A DNA stretch of 64,000 nucleotides, taken from positions 6,759,632-6,823,631 of the forward strand of contig CM119271.1 in NCBI GenBank assembly GCA_051294375.1. The letters run 5' to 3'. Below are positions 26,662 through 38,191 of this stretch, one piece after another (the stretch's first letter is position 1; each line of letters opens with the position of its first letter). The notes under the pieces are model-generated. The model saw only the letters and a program-made list of their open reading frames with translations, had not been told where the DNA came from and ran no database searches. The DNA is from Paraspadella gotoi. Its lineage: Eukaryota; Chaetognatha. The translations under genes and the position numbers were made by a program.

Positions 26662-26982
26662 AACAAGTTTGAGCAAACAATGCCGAATCTGCCCACGATC
26701 ATTAGCGGTGAGCAGCTAATCAGATAATTAATTAATATTAATTTTTTTTTATTCGTGTCTTAATCGTTTTCCATTTTGTCTCGCCTCATTTTTTTTGCAT
26801 AATTTATCATTATTGAGATTAAAGATGAAAACTTGCATTAAAGCCGAAACATGTCTGTTAAAAACTAAAAATTTGATGTTCTGACATGATATAAATGAAT
26901 ACCAGACAAGATTGGGGGGCGGACCCACGGACCGACAAAGTGAATTATAGAGCCGGAATCTGCTGTAAGCAGTTCCGGCTAA
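26662..26982. repeat. Short member of the AACAAGTTTGAG repeat family
   Basis: Same 5' start as at 23011. It ends in hairpin GCCGGAATCTGC...GCAGTTCCGGC followed by CTAA. At 26824-26855 it contains a partial hammerhead-like piece (AAAGCCGAAACATGTC). Confidence 0.55.
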
Positions 26983-27078
26983 AAAGCAATCCAAATAAAG
27001 TTAAGAAAACAAAAACAATTTCATAGGTATAGTAACATTTATCACTTTTTTCAGCGCAGCTGATCAAAACCCTTTTAC

Positions 27079-27255
27079 CTTTGACGCAAGTGTAACAGTG
27101 TACGTTTCATTCTTGAACACAAAGTTGGTTTCAACCACAATATTTGCTTTTCTTAAGCACCGTAATATAAGACTTTCGAGGTCTTCAAATTTTGGAAGAG
27201 AGGAAATGACAGTTGTTCGCGCATAAAGCAGAAAATGCGAAAACTTCAATCCAAT
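27079..27255 (-). CDS. Large-gene exon 8: dsRBD-like module
   Basis: The acceptor TTTTTTTAG and donor AAG|GTAAAA bound 177 nt (59 codons, phase zero at both ends). The peptide includes EDLESLILRCLRKANIVVE then TNFVFKNETYTVTLASK, which matches the helix-strand-strand start of the modules in the exons on either side. Its continuation in exon 9 (VGTSIPLKIFEQKITTKEAQ) would supply strand 3 and the second helix. DNA just upstream (27275-27375) is repeated at 35860-35970, so this region has been partly duplicated. Confidence 0.65.
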
Positions 27256-27764
27256 CTAAAAAAATGTTAAAAGCATAAGGATCGTCCGCAATCGCATAAG
27301 AAAAATCTGGATTGACAACAAATTTTGATACCAAAAAAAATCTAATTTGAGAAAAAAAATAATTTATAAACAAAAAGAAAATAAAAAAATAAATATAAAA
27401 CAGTAAAATAACTTATTTTCGAGTTTAATTTTTAGCAAGTGCAAAGTCTGGATAGACATTATTGAAGGTACTTTTGTTTACTTTTAGCCCGCATAAGCGA
27501 GCAGTTTGATCGAATGCGACATCTCCCAGACAGAAGACAAAGTGAAACTTGAATCAGACTGATGAAGTGAAGTAAAAACTAAAGTGAAGTAAAATGAAGT
27601 AAAGTAAAATAAAATAATAATATAATATTGAAAAAAAAAAAAATTATTCTGATTGATATTTAGAATATTTAAAAAAAAATCCACAAAAATCTCGGATATA
27701 AATTGGGAATAAATGGCGATAATAAAAGTTTTTAGAGGAAAAAATTAATCACAGAAAGAGAGAG

Positions 27765-28140
27765 AGAGAGAGAAGAAAGAAATCAAGGCAGCAGCAGAAC
27801 AGAAGGAGAAAAGAGAAAAAGAATAAGCCCCTGCAGAGCCAGTGCAGTGAAAGAAATCAAAAGGCAGCAGCAGAAGCAGCAGGAGAAAGAGAGAAAAAGA
27901 ATAAGCCCTAGAGCCTGCAGACTCGTTTTTTTTTCCTAGGGAAAAGAAAGAGGGAGAGAGACATGTAATTAAAAGAAAAAAGAGAGAGAAAAAGAAATAT
28001 AAAAAAAAAGAGAAATTGTTTTGTTTGATAAAACGTAAACAAAACATATTTAATAACTGTCCAGACTCAATTTTAAGCACATCAATGTGATGAAAGCTGT
28101 ATATAAAATTTAAGCTTCATACCCAAATTTAATCATAAAC
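27765..28140. repeat. CAG-rich minisatellite and 5' piece of the composite repeat
   Basis: Two tandem units of about 75 bp built on GGCAGCAGCAGAAGCAGCAG and AATAAGCCC, then (GA)-rich DNA and the CACATCAATGTG region. It matches 15940-16270 and 36225-36630. Confidence 0.75.
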
Positions 28141-28492
28141 AAGTTTTGAGCAAACAATGTCGGATCTGCTACGAAAATTAACTAATTAATTAATCGATTA
28201 ATTATTATCGATTAATTAATTAATCGATTAATTAATTAATTTTAATATTTAATAATTAATTATAAATTTATATACAGCTTATCATCATCGATCCTTAAAA
28301 TGAAGTAAATGTGACTTATATTTTTTCCATTTAAACTCATTTCCACTGGCACAATTTCGTCAAAACTTTATATCTAGCTTCTTACAAACTTTCCTTCCCG
28401 CTCACAAATATCATCTCAATCTATTATGGGTTAAAATAATTAGAGAGAGCAAAGAATTTTGAATTTAACAAACGATTTTTTATTAGTAGTTG

Positions 28493-28526
28493 GACATGTT
28501 TCGCTTGCTATTTTAAGCCTCATCAG
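28493..28526 (-). ncRNA. Hammerhead-ribozyme-like core, left end of Penelope-like element
   Basis: On the minus strand: CTGATGA, GGCTT...AAGC, GAAACATGTC. CTGANGA, GAAA and a GTC cleavage triplet are all present. The stem III sequence ACATGT is self-complementary, as expected for hammerheads that act as dimers. One extra purine precedes stem II. Confidence 0.6.
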
Positions 28527-29399
28527 CATATGACATTCAATAATAAATTTTGTGCAAAAGAAGAGTGAGAGAGAGAGAGAGAGGGGGGTAAAAGTTTTTC
28601 CAACAAAGTGGTGAGACAGAATAGTGGTCAGATGTGAGGACAGTTGAAGGTAAGGACAGATTGAGTGAGTTGTGAAAAGAAGTGAAACTTGTTAAAGAGA
28701 GAGAGAGAGAGAGGAGAGTGAGAGGAGAGAACGAAACAAACAACAGAGATAAATAAATAATAAAGATACATTTTTGCAATGTACAACAAAGATAAAGGAG
28801 TTTGAAAAAAATAACATTGGAGAAATTTTAACATTTAACTAGTGAATAAATAAGTAATTAGCTAAGGGATAGTTAAGTGAAAATGAATATGAAAGAAAGT
28901 AGTTTTTAGTTTAGTTGATAATTAGGAGATTAAGAAGTGAAATTCAAGGGAAAGAAAGAGCTCAAAGTGAGTGGCCCCTTGTTTTATGCAAATGAAGACA
29001 AGGACGATGATGACGGGTCATTGGCGTGTCAGTGGCTGAGAGGAGAGTATGAGAACTGATGAATGCCGGATTGGGAAGCGATTTGGGGAAAGATCCCCAG
29101 GGCTACTCTTATGTCTCTTTGGCTGAACGCCTGCCGGCTGCCCTCTTCTCGCCTGCTGACGAGGTGGGCGGTTGTCCTGTTTGCCACTTTTGTGACAGGA
29201 GTGATGGACTCCTCTCCCTCCTCCTGAAGCCGTCGCTTTGGGCGACGCTCAGTCCGCAGAGGGAGGGGCTGAGTTGCTGCATTAGAGGGAGAGGCTCGTT
29301 TGCCCATTGCCTGCGCAAGGGTCTTCGCCTGTCTCGTTGAGTGGAGATAGGGGAGTCATTGTGCGGGCGTGGTGGCGGCGGGGCCTCCACCACGCTTTT

Positions 29400-29720
29400 G
29401 ATAAGCGAATCATAGCTTGGAGGGAGATCGAATCGTCCTCCATCACGGTTCAAAGAGGGCTCGAGGGCTTTGATGTAAATTGCCTCTCTAATACTCTTGA
29501 GAACCAGTTCGGGTCATGGGACAGCACGAAAGTCTGATTCCCTGAACAGATGGCCTGTGTCTGCCGAATGTTCAGCAATTGCGGACAATAGTGACCTCGG
29601 GCGTCACGGTAAGGTTTTTTGTGTTGTTGGAATCGATCTGTCAGAGACTTTCCTGTTCTCCCACGTATGCTGCTGCACAGGATTGGTTGCCCACCTGCAC
29701 AGGCCGCCAATAGACGGCTC
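29400..29720 (-). pseudogene. GIY-YIG endonuclease domain of a Penelope-like element, broken
   Basis: The endonuclease nicks target DNA to prime reverse transcription. The order of motifs (YVGEQ, RFQQHKK, EHSADTGH, REAIYI, LNRDGGRF) agrees with known Penelope-like C-termini. At least two frameshifts separate them, one just after YVGEQE and one before EHSADTGH. The flanking plus-strand frames are shadows. Confidence 0.85.
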
Positions 29721-30160
29721 CTGATGTTTTCGGTCTGGGGATTTTATCTTTCGGTTTTCACAATTGCTCACGTAGGGAGCCGCGGGCCGTCACTGAGTGG
29801 AGATCCCCTCTTTGCCAGCACCCGCACCAAAGCTTCAGTGATCCCCTGGTGGTAGGGGAGGACAAGTGACCCACGTTCCTTGGGCGTTCTGCTTATCTTC
29901 CACTTGCGCTGTGGTGGGCGCGGTCGGCTCTTCAGCAGCAAGCTCCCGTTTGCCTCCTGGGGGGTGGGAGTAGAACCTGCGTCAGCGGTTACTTGACAGC
30001 CCCTGGTTGGCCACTGTCCTCAGCCAGGCGAGCCGATACCTAGCCTTCTCGAAGGCCCACAATGGGTAGCCATTGATCGCCAAGGCTCTTTTGATGTGCT
30101 CTCTCTCTCTCTCTCTCTCTACACTCTTCTTTTGCCAAAATTTATTATTGAATGTATATG

Positions 30161-30197
30161 CTGATGAAGGTTGAAATAAGCAAGCCAAAACATGTCC
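30161..30197 (+). ncRNA. Hammerhead-like core, right end of Penelope-like element
   Basis: CTGATGA, GGTT..., AAGCC, then AAAACATGTC. The GAAA box is changed to AAAA, so this copy is probably inactive. Confidence 0.5.
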
Positions 30198-30299
30198 AAC
30201 TACTATAAAAAATCGTTGTTAAATTAAAATTCTTTGCTCTCTCTAATACCTATGAACAACGAAAAAGAAAGGATTAACGCATCGGGTTAAAATAAGTAA

Positions 30300-31180
30300 A
30301 AAGAGTCAAGTAAATATGACTCATATTTTTTTCATTTAAACATTTCCACTCGTACGAAACTTTTTATCAGCTTCGTCAAACATTTTCCTACCCACACAAC
30401 AAAATTTGAACTCAATCTATCCATCCAATTATGATTAATTAGAGTATATTTTTGTGTTAAAATAAGTAAAAAAATTTTAGTAAATGCGACTTATGTTTTT
30501 CCATTTAAAACTCATATCCACTAACACGATTCCGTCGAAACTTTATATCCAGCTTCATCACATACACAAAATTTAATTCGATCCAACCAGCCAATCACCA
30601 GTTATTGAGGCTTTTTGCTAAGGTGGGACAGATGGACGGATTGATTGACTGATTAATTAATTAGTGATTAATTAATTGACTAATTGATTACATTTAATAT
30701 AAAGGAAAAAAAATCATAATCAATTAGTGAAACAGGTTTTTTTGTTTTTTTCCATTTAAACTCATTTCCACTCAAACAATTCTATCGAAACTTGGTTCCT
30801 GTTCAATCACACACTTTCCTACTCACAATACAAAATTAGGTCAATCGCCCCATCCACTCATGAGCAATTAGTGTTCAAATAGTGAATTATATTTTTTTTT
30901 TCCATTTAAACTCATTTCCACTCTGGACGATTCCATCAAAACTTTATATCCAGCTTAATCACACCACTTCCTAACCACACACAATTTATTCAAATCCATC
31001 ATCAATCACGAGTAATTGGTGTTTTTTGCTAAGGACCGACGAACGGACGGACAGACGGACTTCATTTTAATTTATCATAATTCGATGTTCTGACATGATT
31101 TAAGTTAATGCCCGACAATATTGAGGGGGCGGACCGAAGGACCGACAAAGTGAATTATAGAGTCGAGATCTGCTGATAAA
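30300..31180. repeat. Tandem arrangement of the CCATTTAAACTCATTTCCACT repeat
   Basis: Three or four imperfect copies of a module running TTTAAACTCATTTCCACT, CGATTCCATCGAAACT, CACACTTCCTACCCACAC, CGAGTAATTGGTGTTTTTTG. The same module occurs at 23490, 28320 and 32800, and inverted at 2140, 15110 and 17080. No coding content. Confidence 0.65.
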
Positions 31181-32130
31181 AAGACGATCAATAATTTGGA
31201 ATGCCGACGACGACAACGACGAAGCCACTTATGCGCAAAAGCGTTTGCGACGATTAAAAAGGGGGGGAAAATAAAATAGATTAGGCGCAAATTATTTGAT
31301 TTCCTCTACCAGACATCTAAATGCAAAAGCCCAAGGAATTAAATAAACCATTCTTTGCTTATATCACCCATCCTGTTAATTACTTAAATACCTTAAAGTT
31401 AAATACAAGATTTTGACATTTTAAAGGTAAATAATTATCAATTATTTATTTTTTATAAGGAATTAAGAAGCTCTTTGTGTAACATTTACAGTAATTAATT
31501 TGATGTAATTTATATTTTAAATCGGTAACATCATTTGATAAATTTACTAAATCAAAAATTGTTTTCTCATGTCCGAACGATAGTGGTAATTAACCCGGAC
31601 CGCGACATCGCCAAGGAACTTTCCGCGAAGTGTCGTTGCAATTCATTTGTGAAAGCGCCATTGCAACTCCGGGACTCCCCCCCCCTTCACCTGTTCTCAC
31701 CTCTGGCCACTGACCTTTCGCAATTCATTTTGAAAAACCTCACCATATCGTTCTCTCTCTCTCTCTCCTTCTCATTCATGAAAATGCTTAGCAAAATAAT
31801 ATTTGATGCGCTGATAAAGACTTATACAACAAATAAAAATCGTTGTTCATTAACAAAGTTTTTTTCTCTAAATATATAGTGTATTAAGGTTATAAATGAA
31901 CTTTTGTAGAATAATATAGGTCGTCTTATGCAATCTGTTTAAGGGAACAAGGAAAAATTAATTTTAAAAAATCGCCCTTGATATTTTTACGTATCTGTAC
32001 ATCTGCATTGAGCGGATTTGACAAATGTGATCATTTTTTCTCGGGAACAGATTCAGGTGTTCGAAAAATTAAAACAGCATCAACGGATGCTAAAATTGAA
32101 TATGACGAAAAACGTGAAAATTTTACTTAC

Positions 32131-32158
32131 CTCTTCCTTTCTTAATTTTTCTGAATCA
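32131..32158 (-). CDS. Candidate large-gene exon 7 (28 nt)
   Basis: A strong donor GAG|GTAAGT sits at 32130. Upstream is a long T tract followed by TTTCAG, but using that first AG gives a stop in every frame. The later acceptor ACTGCAG at 32159 gives 28 nt reading DSEKLRKEE. Together with two bases carried from exon 5 or 6 it ends at phase zero, which exon 8 needs. The exact 5' edge is uncertain. Confidence 0.3.
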
Positions 32159-33500
32159 CTGCAGTTGGAAGCTTGTGCTCAATTTTACATTTCCTGAAAA
32201 AAAAAATGGTTTGAGCAACTGCGTGCCGCGTAAAACTCCAAATTATTTTAGTAATAATAATTTTAATAAATTATAATATATTAGTAACAACGAGAAAATT
32301 AATAATAGAATAATAATAATAATGGTTTTGGCCACGATGCTTAACTTTCAACAATCTGGAGGATAAAAACTACATTTATAAGTATTATATTTATGTTTTG
32401 AAAAAATTGTGAATGAAAAATAAAGACATTTAAAAGAAGAATCCATATATGTAACTTAAAAAAAATCGGTCCAGTCATTCCAGAGTTACAATACTTTAAA
32501 CATACGTTAAAAATACCTTTATTTGTTTTTGCTCTTTCTGTGCGAGTACTAATAGTATTGTAACTGAGTAGTTACTTACAAACTAAAACCGCGCAAGCTT
32601 TAAATCCAAATATGCAATAACAAGTTTGAGCAAAAAAATGTCGGATTTGCCTACGATAATTAAGCGGTTATAAGCTAATCAGATGATAAATCCTACCCAC
32701 AAAACAAAATTTCGTTTCAATTTATCTATCCAATTTTAATAAAATATAATAATTATGAGTAAATATAAGTAAACAATACTTTTAATTATGACTTTTGTTT
32801 TTTCCATTTAAACTCATTTCCACTCTCACGATTCCTCGAAACTTTATATCGCCGAGACTCAAGTCACACACTTTCCTACCCACACAGTGGATTATAGCAT
32901 CGCAGATGGAATCGGAACCAAGAATGGAATCGATCCGCGACTCGGGTAAAATCTACCGAGGACTCTGATTGGATGAATCATCGTTGGAATCGAACCAATG
33001 AGAAGATGGGCTTCATGCCATCGGGAAAACGAACCCGTGTCGATGATCCGATTGTAGAGTATAAATATCTGACCATTTTGTATTGAATCCATCTGTCTCA
33101 AATTCTGGACACCGTCTTTGCTTGTGATTTTCTGAGAACAAAATCCACTTTCGGTTTCATATTGAAATCTCTATTGACACCCTATACCTGACAAAATTAT
33201 TTTCCCGCTTAAATCAAGTCAATGTGGCGGTATATTCACACCGCTTAACCTCCAATGAGCTAATCCCCATGGCTCAGAACCGGAACAACACTATCTCAAC
33301 CAGGGGCTAAATCCACAATACTAACGACTTTTCTCTACGTTGACACAAGCGTGATGGCCTTGCGTCTCTTCGAGACTACTTGTCTTGTTCTACTGTTGAC
33401 ATAAGTCTTGAACGCTATCAGCATCGTCACTCGCATAAAAATCTTGAAGTTGATGATCTTGAAGTTGATAATATTGAAAAAGATGATTGAGCCTCCTCAA

Positions 33501-34107
33501 TAAGGCGTAGTAAATTCTAAATTTAACTTTAATTAAAATTCTAAAAGTGAGGAAGAACAACATTATACTAATGAACATTTATGTAATAAAAAAATTATAA
33601 TAATTTTACAATTTACGCAGTAGGCCATATTTATACTAGTACTAAACCAATAAATGTTAAAATTTTAAAACAGTTTTTTTTAAGATTTTTTTCCAGATTT
33701 GGATTCGTCATTAAAAGTTGATAAAAAGAAATATAACTCTTTTTGAAAAATTCCTTCATCAAGTGGGTCAAAAATTAGAAAAAGCTATATTTTAAGCTGA
33801 AAATTAACTTTTTATATATTAAATATATTTTTTTAAATTTTTAACCAACTTAATGAAAGAATTTTTAAAAATGATTTATATTTTCTTTTATCAACTTTTT
33901 ACAAGGAATTCAAATCTGCAAGCAAAATTAAGAAAAGCCTATTTTGAAATTTTTCGATTTTATAAGGATAGTACTATATATAAATATAGCCTACTGCGAA
34001 AATTAAAAAACATAAAATTAATTTTTTTTACAAATTAATGTTCACTGATGGTATGTTGTTCATATTTGACTTTTAGAATTTTCATATGTAACTTTCACTA
34101 CGCCTTA
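33501..34107. mobile_element. hAT-type palindromic MITE with 8-bp target duplication
   Basis: 607 bp that is nearly one long inverted repeat, with ends TAAGGCGTAGT and ACTACGCCTTA. It is flanked by the direct repeat CTCCTCAA (33493-33500, 34108-34115). Eight-base duplications and a YARNG terminus (TAAGG) are hAT hallmarks. No transposase. It lies in an intron of the large gene and is the same family as 49512-50135. Confidence 0.9.
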
Positions 34108-34624
34108 CTCCTCAACGAGCATTACTGATAATACTGAATTTTACACCCTTTCTTTTTTACCATGTGATTCAATCTGAGCGAGACCATTAGGTCGCCCACC
34201 CAACCCACCATTGCAAAGTTGTGACCAAGCTTTTCTATTCTATTCTTAAGTCCCCTCGCAGAGTATCTACCACATGACTGCAGGGCTACCCAAAGGCTGT
34301 GGAGTGTAGTGGATCAAACTGGGTTAAGTTGAGCAAAAAGCAAATCGGAAACTCAGTACCAAATAGTCCGTCACGCGAAAACGGACCTTGAATTTGAAAC
34401 TCCTAGTCTGCGTTCTCTGTTACGTGATAGGTTGCCTAACTCAAGGCTAAGCGGTGGAACAATGACGTATCTGCATACAATCATTTAACGGTAAGTAATA
34501 TCCACATTCAATTCCCCTAAGCTGGGCTACGTACAGCGTTTTAAACTTTAAATTAAAGTGGGAGACCCATATGTCTAATCCTATCGATGTCCTCGGATAA
34601 AACGTCTCCAAGCCGTGCTCAATA

Positions 34625-34925
34625 GAATGAAGCTCTCGGGAACCAAAATTTTATTTGAGATATGTCACAATGATAATTATGTGTATTAGTATAATTATTA
34701 AGTGTGTGGAAGACGATGAAATATTTTACTTATATTTTGAATGGAACAGTATCAGAAATTACAATATATTTGTAGTAATAGTATAAAAAGTATTAATAGT
34801 ATAAATTTCCAAAAGGACTTATTTGAATTTTTTTGATAGATTCAGATTCCTCTTAAAAGTTTCCTCTTCTGTGTCAAAAATGGAAAAAAAGGTTTAAATT
34901 TGCAACTTTTATACTTTCTGTAGTA
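34625..34925. repeat. Repeat shared with 41261-41560
   Basis: Both copies start near GAAGCTCT(C/T)GG and contain AGTATAATTATT, AATATATTT and GTAGTA. AT-rich, no coding. The second copy is broken by the N gap at 41569-41581. It may be another palindromic element. Confidence 0.5.
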
Positions 34926-35117
34926 GAAACTAATATATGACAAAATGTTTTATTCATATAACATATTTTTTTAAGTTTTGGATCCCAACCCTGAATAAAA
35001 ATATATTTATAATAGTATAATAACATCGAGTCGTGATAAAAAGATTATAATACAATTTATTTTTAAAAATTAATGAAAGAATACACAACAAAAAATTATT
35101 AGAGCTTATATCTTTAC

Positions 35118-35192
35118 CTGCAAAGAATTTGATTTTTCCGACATTTCATTGATGGTTGAATGCGGTTTGAGTGAGCATGTATTTTCCATAAA
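35118..35192 (-). CDS. Candidate large-gene exon 6 (75 nt, could be skipped)
   Basis: The acceptor CATTTTTTAG and donor CAG|GTAAAG bound 75 nt, a multiple of three. Two frames are open. The frame entered with two bases from exon 5 reads LWKIHAHSNRIQPSMK; the frame entered at phase zero reads MENTCSLKPHSTINEM, which looks more natural and could be a separate start. Skipping it would leave the gene's phase unchanged, so it may be a cassette exon. Weak call without transcripts. Confidence 0.4.
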
Positions 35193-36224
35193 CTAAAAAA
35201 TGTATATATATAATTTTGGTAAATGAATTTAAACATTTTATTTTCTATATTTTATGTTTAATACTGGTAATACTGCTTTTGATCGGCGTGGCATTGTAAC
35301 TTCCATACTGGATGGAAAAAACTTCTAATGCATTAAATAATAAACAAGCCATTCCTCTTGTTGCGCGTTTCAGAAGTAGTGTCTTTGAAATCTTTAATCA
35401 AAAACCGGCAAGTTTAATGTGTTGCGCCAAAATAATTTCCTTTTGTAAATGCATTTACCGATGATCACGTGTACAGGCACATAAAAACATGTTGCACCCA
35501 AGTATGATACCTAATTACTTATGCACATTAAAGATTTATGGCTTTTAAAGGGTTATGGTTATTCTATTTTATTTCATATTATTTTTTAATTGATTTATTT
35601 ATATTTTATTTAATAAATAGCAACTATTTTGTTCTGACTTAATGATTCAATCACTCACAACTTCAAATAATAGAATTTAAAATATTTTAGTAAATTGATT
35701 TTTTTTAATATGTGAATTTTTTTAATAATGTAATTATTTTAGCCAAAATTAAAATTTCAATTATTTATATCAATTCAAAATATTTTTTTATATAATTTTA
35801 TTACTAAAAATTCATTTTAAAATATATAACAATCCAAAAATTAAAAGTAAAAAATCTTAAAAAGATAAGGATCGTCGCAATCGCATAAGAAAAATCTGGA
35901 TTGAAGACAAATTTTGATACTAAAAAAATCAAATTTGAGAAAAGAAAATTGATTTATAAACAGAAAGAAAAATTATATTTTGCGATTTGAGAAAAAAAAA
36001 TTTATAAACAGAAAGTACCAAGGAAAATTAAAGTTACAGTTTCTGAAAAAAAAGGAAAAAAAATTTTTTCATTGTCAAAAAATAAACTGATCAGCAGACA
36101 GCCCCTAAGAAAAAAAACGGAATAAAAACCCTATGTTGCGATAGCAAAATGATAACATGCATGAATGCGATGTTTAATTTTACGAGTTCAATCCTAATTC
36201 AATTTTTTTTTAATAAAAACGCAG

Positions 36225-36740
36225 AGAAAGAGAAAAAAAAAGAAATCAAAAGGCAGCAGCAGAAGCAGCAGGAGAAAAGAGAGAAAAAGAAAGAGCCCCT
36301 GCAGAGCCAGCTGCAGAGAAAAAAATCAAAATGCAGCAGCAGAAGCAGCAAAAGAAAAGAGAGAAAAAGAATAAGCCCCTGCAGAGCCAGCTGCAGACTC
36401 GTTTTTTTCCCCTATGAATCAGTGACTAGGGAAAAGAGAGAGGGAGAGAGACATGTAATTAAAAGAGAAAAGAGAGAGAGAAAGAAATATAAAAATAAAA
36501 GAAAGAAAATTTGTTTGTTTTGATAAAACGTAAACAAAACATTTAATAACTGTCCAGACTCAATTTTAAGCACATGATGATGAGAAGCTGTATATAAATT
36601 TTCAGCTTCATACACCCAAATTTAATCATACAAAAGGGGATCTATAATTTGGAACGCCGACAACGACAACGACGACGACGACGCCACTTACGGGCAAAAG
36701 CGATACAATATCGTCGCAAACGCTAAGCGATTGCGACGAT
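36225..36740. repeat. CAG-rich minisatellite and piece of the composite repeat
   Basis: Two units of the same CAG-rich minisatellite as at 27765, then the (GA)n and GAAGCTGTATATAAATTT region shared with 16200-16270. The long frame at 36149-36523 is compositional. Confidence 0.75.
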
Positions 36741-36744
36741 AAAA

Positions 36745-37301
36745 ATGAAGTAGCCAATTAGACGGAAGGTGTGAGTTAGAGGAGAGACTCACGGCTGACG
36801 TAAGGGTTAGGGTTGAGGCTCGGCAGTGAATGGGAGGAGTGGGTTAGGGTTGGGGGGTGACATGTGGATGACATTAGGATTCTGGCTCTGCATAAGACAG
36901 GAGGCGCAGGTCAAGGCTTGGGAAGTGGCTTGCATGAGATTTTGTGAGTTTGGGAAACTGGTTAGGGTCAGGCCTTCGGGGCTTGCAGCATTTTGACCTT
37001 TGTGGCCTAATTCATTCTCCCACCAGTGAGCCTCCTGCTCAATCCTAAACTGGGCCCCGATCCAAACCCTAAGTTTCCCTGGCTCGCAACATCTTCAGCA
37101 AGCCACTTTCCTAGCCATAACCCGATTCTCTGTAAGCCAAAACTAACCCTAGCATCACCCGCGGTCCTCTCCCCCAACCCTAACCACTAGTAACCAGGCC
37201 TCCAAGGCCTACCGTTCATTGCCGAGCCTCAACCCTAACCCTTCCGTTAGTCACGAGTCTCTCCTTCAACTCACGCCTTCTGTCTAATTTTCTACTTTCA
37301 T
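36745..37301. mobile_element. Foldback element carrying telomere-like repeats
   Basis: About 85-bp inverted ends: ATGAAGTAGCCAATTAGACG at the left is matched by GTCTAATTTTCTACTTTCAT at the right. Each arm contains GGGTTAGGGTT or its complement. There is no coding sequence or clear target duplication. It lies in the intron between exons 5 and 6 of the large gene. Confidence 0.7.
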
Positions 37302-38191
37302 TTTGCATCACTGGCAAAGTCGCCAGTGAATATACTGGCGACGCCACCAACAGCACCAACTCCTGCGTGAATTTTTGGATTTGGATGAACTACAACTTGG
37401 GTTTATAAGTAATTCTCTGTTTTATGAGTAAAATAATCATCGGGAAATTAGTCCACAGGGCCTCAAACCCTCGACTTGCCGGTTTTTGTTATAATAATTT
37501 TTTTAGAATCAAAATTCAGAACAATTATCATTAAGTACTGTGTATATTTTATAAGATAAAGTTGAGTTAAAAATAAATTTATCCCTTTTATTTATTGTAA
37601 GCCCAGAACGCTTTTTAATTAATGTAAAACACATAACATACCATTCTTAAATTGATCGATGATAAACAAACAGCCTTGTAATGCTTGTAATTATTAGCTT
37701 GCGCGTCAGAATCCGTCAAAAGGAGATTTGTGATTCTAGATTCAAAATATTGAAGGTTAGGACTTGGGTATTCAAATCTTACCGAATAATAATAATAAAA
37801 TCTTAAAAATTTTGTACAATTTTTATCTTAGCTGCAAAGTTGTCAAAAACCCGGGGTTTTAAAATCAGACTACAAACGTTAATTAGACGAATTTACAATC
37901 CACAATGTTTTTCTAAAATTTAAAGCTTAATTTATTCATTATTATTATATTATACTTTATGTATTATGATTGAAAAAATAAAAGCAAGTGTGAGAAATTT
38001 AATAAGAATTTCAGAGAGAAAACAAAATTTATTTTTTTACAAACAAGAAAAAGAGTCGAAACATGTGTTTCAAAAATAAAACTCGTTTGTAAAAAAAAAA
38101 CAACTTTCTCTTAATTTTAAAACGCAACGAAACGAAAGTCTTAACTATAAAATTCTATTTCATTTATGCATTTTTAAATAGAAGATGTTAC

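Larger units (their letters stand above)
28439..30247 (-). mobile_element. Penelope-like retroelement remnant with inverted termini
   Basis: Inverted terminal repeats of about 130 bp (28439-28570, 30115-30247) begin ATTAGAGAGAGCAAAG, carry oppositely directed hammerhead-like cores and run into GA/CT microsatellites. On the minus strand, 29720-29400, broken pieces of a GIY-YIG endonuclease are readable in three frames: AAYVGEQ, SLTDRFQQHKK, AEHSADTGH and REAIYIKALEPSLNRDGG. GIY-YIG endonucleases fused to a reverse transcriptase define Penelope-like elements. The reverse transcriptase is missing. The frameshifts show it is dead. It lies in the intron between exons 7 and 8 of the large gene. Confidence 0.88.

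Noticed and set aside
29059-29340. Frames inside the Penelope-like element on both strands
   Set aside because: They do not match the endonuclease pieces and are broken differently in the second copy.
32960-33050. Minus-strand cloverleaf-like sequence with GGTTCGATTCC
   Set aside because: The B box and three stems can be drawn, but the anticodon loop has eight bases and the acceptor stem needs a bulge, so it is not a credible tRNA gene; at most a tRNA-derived fragment.
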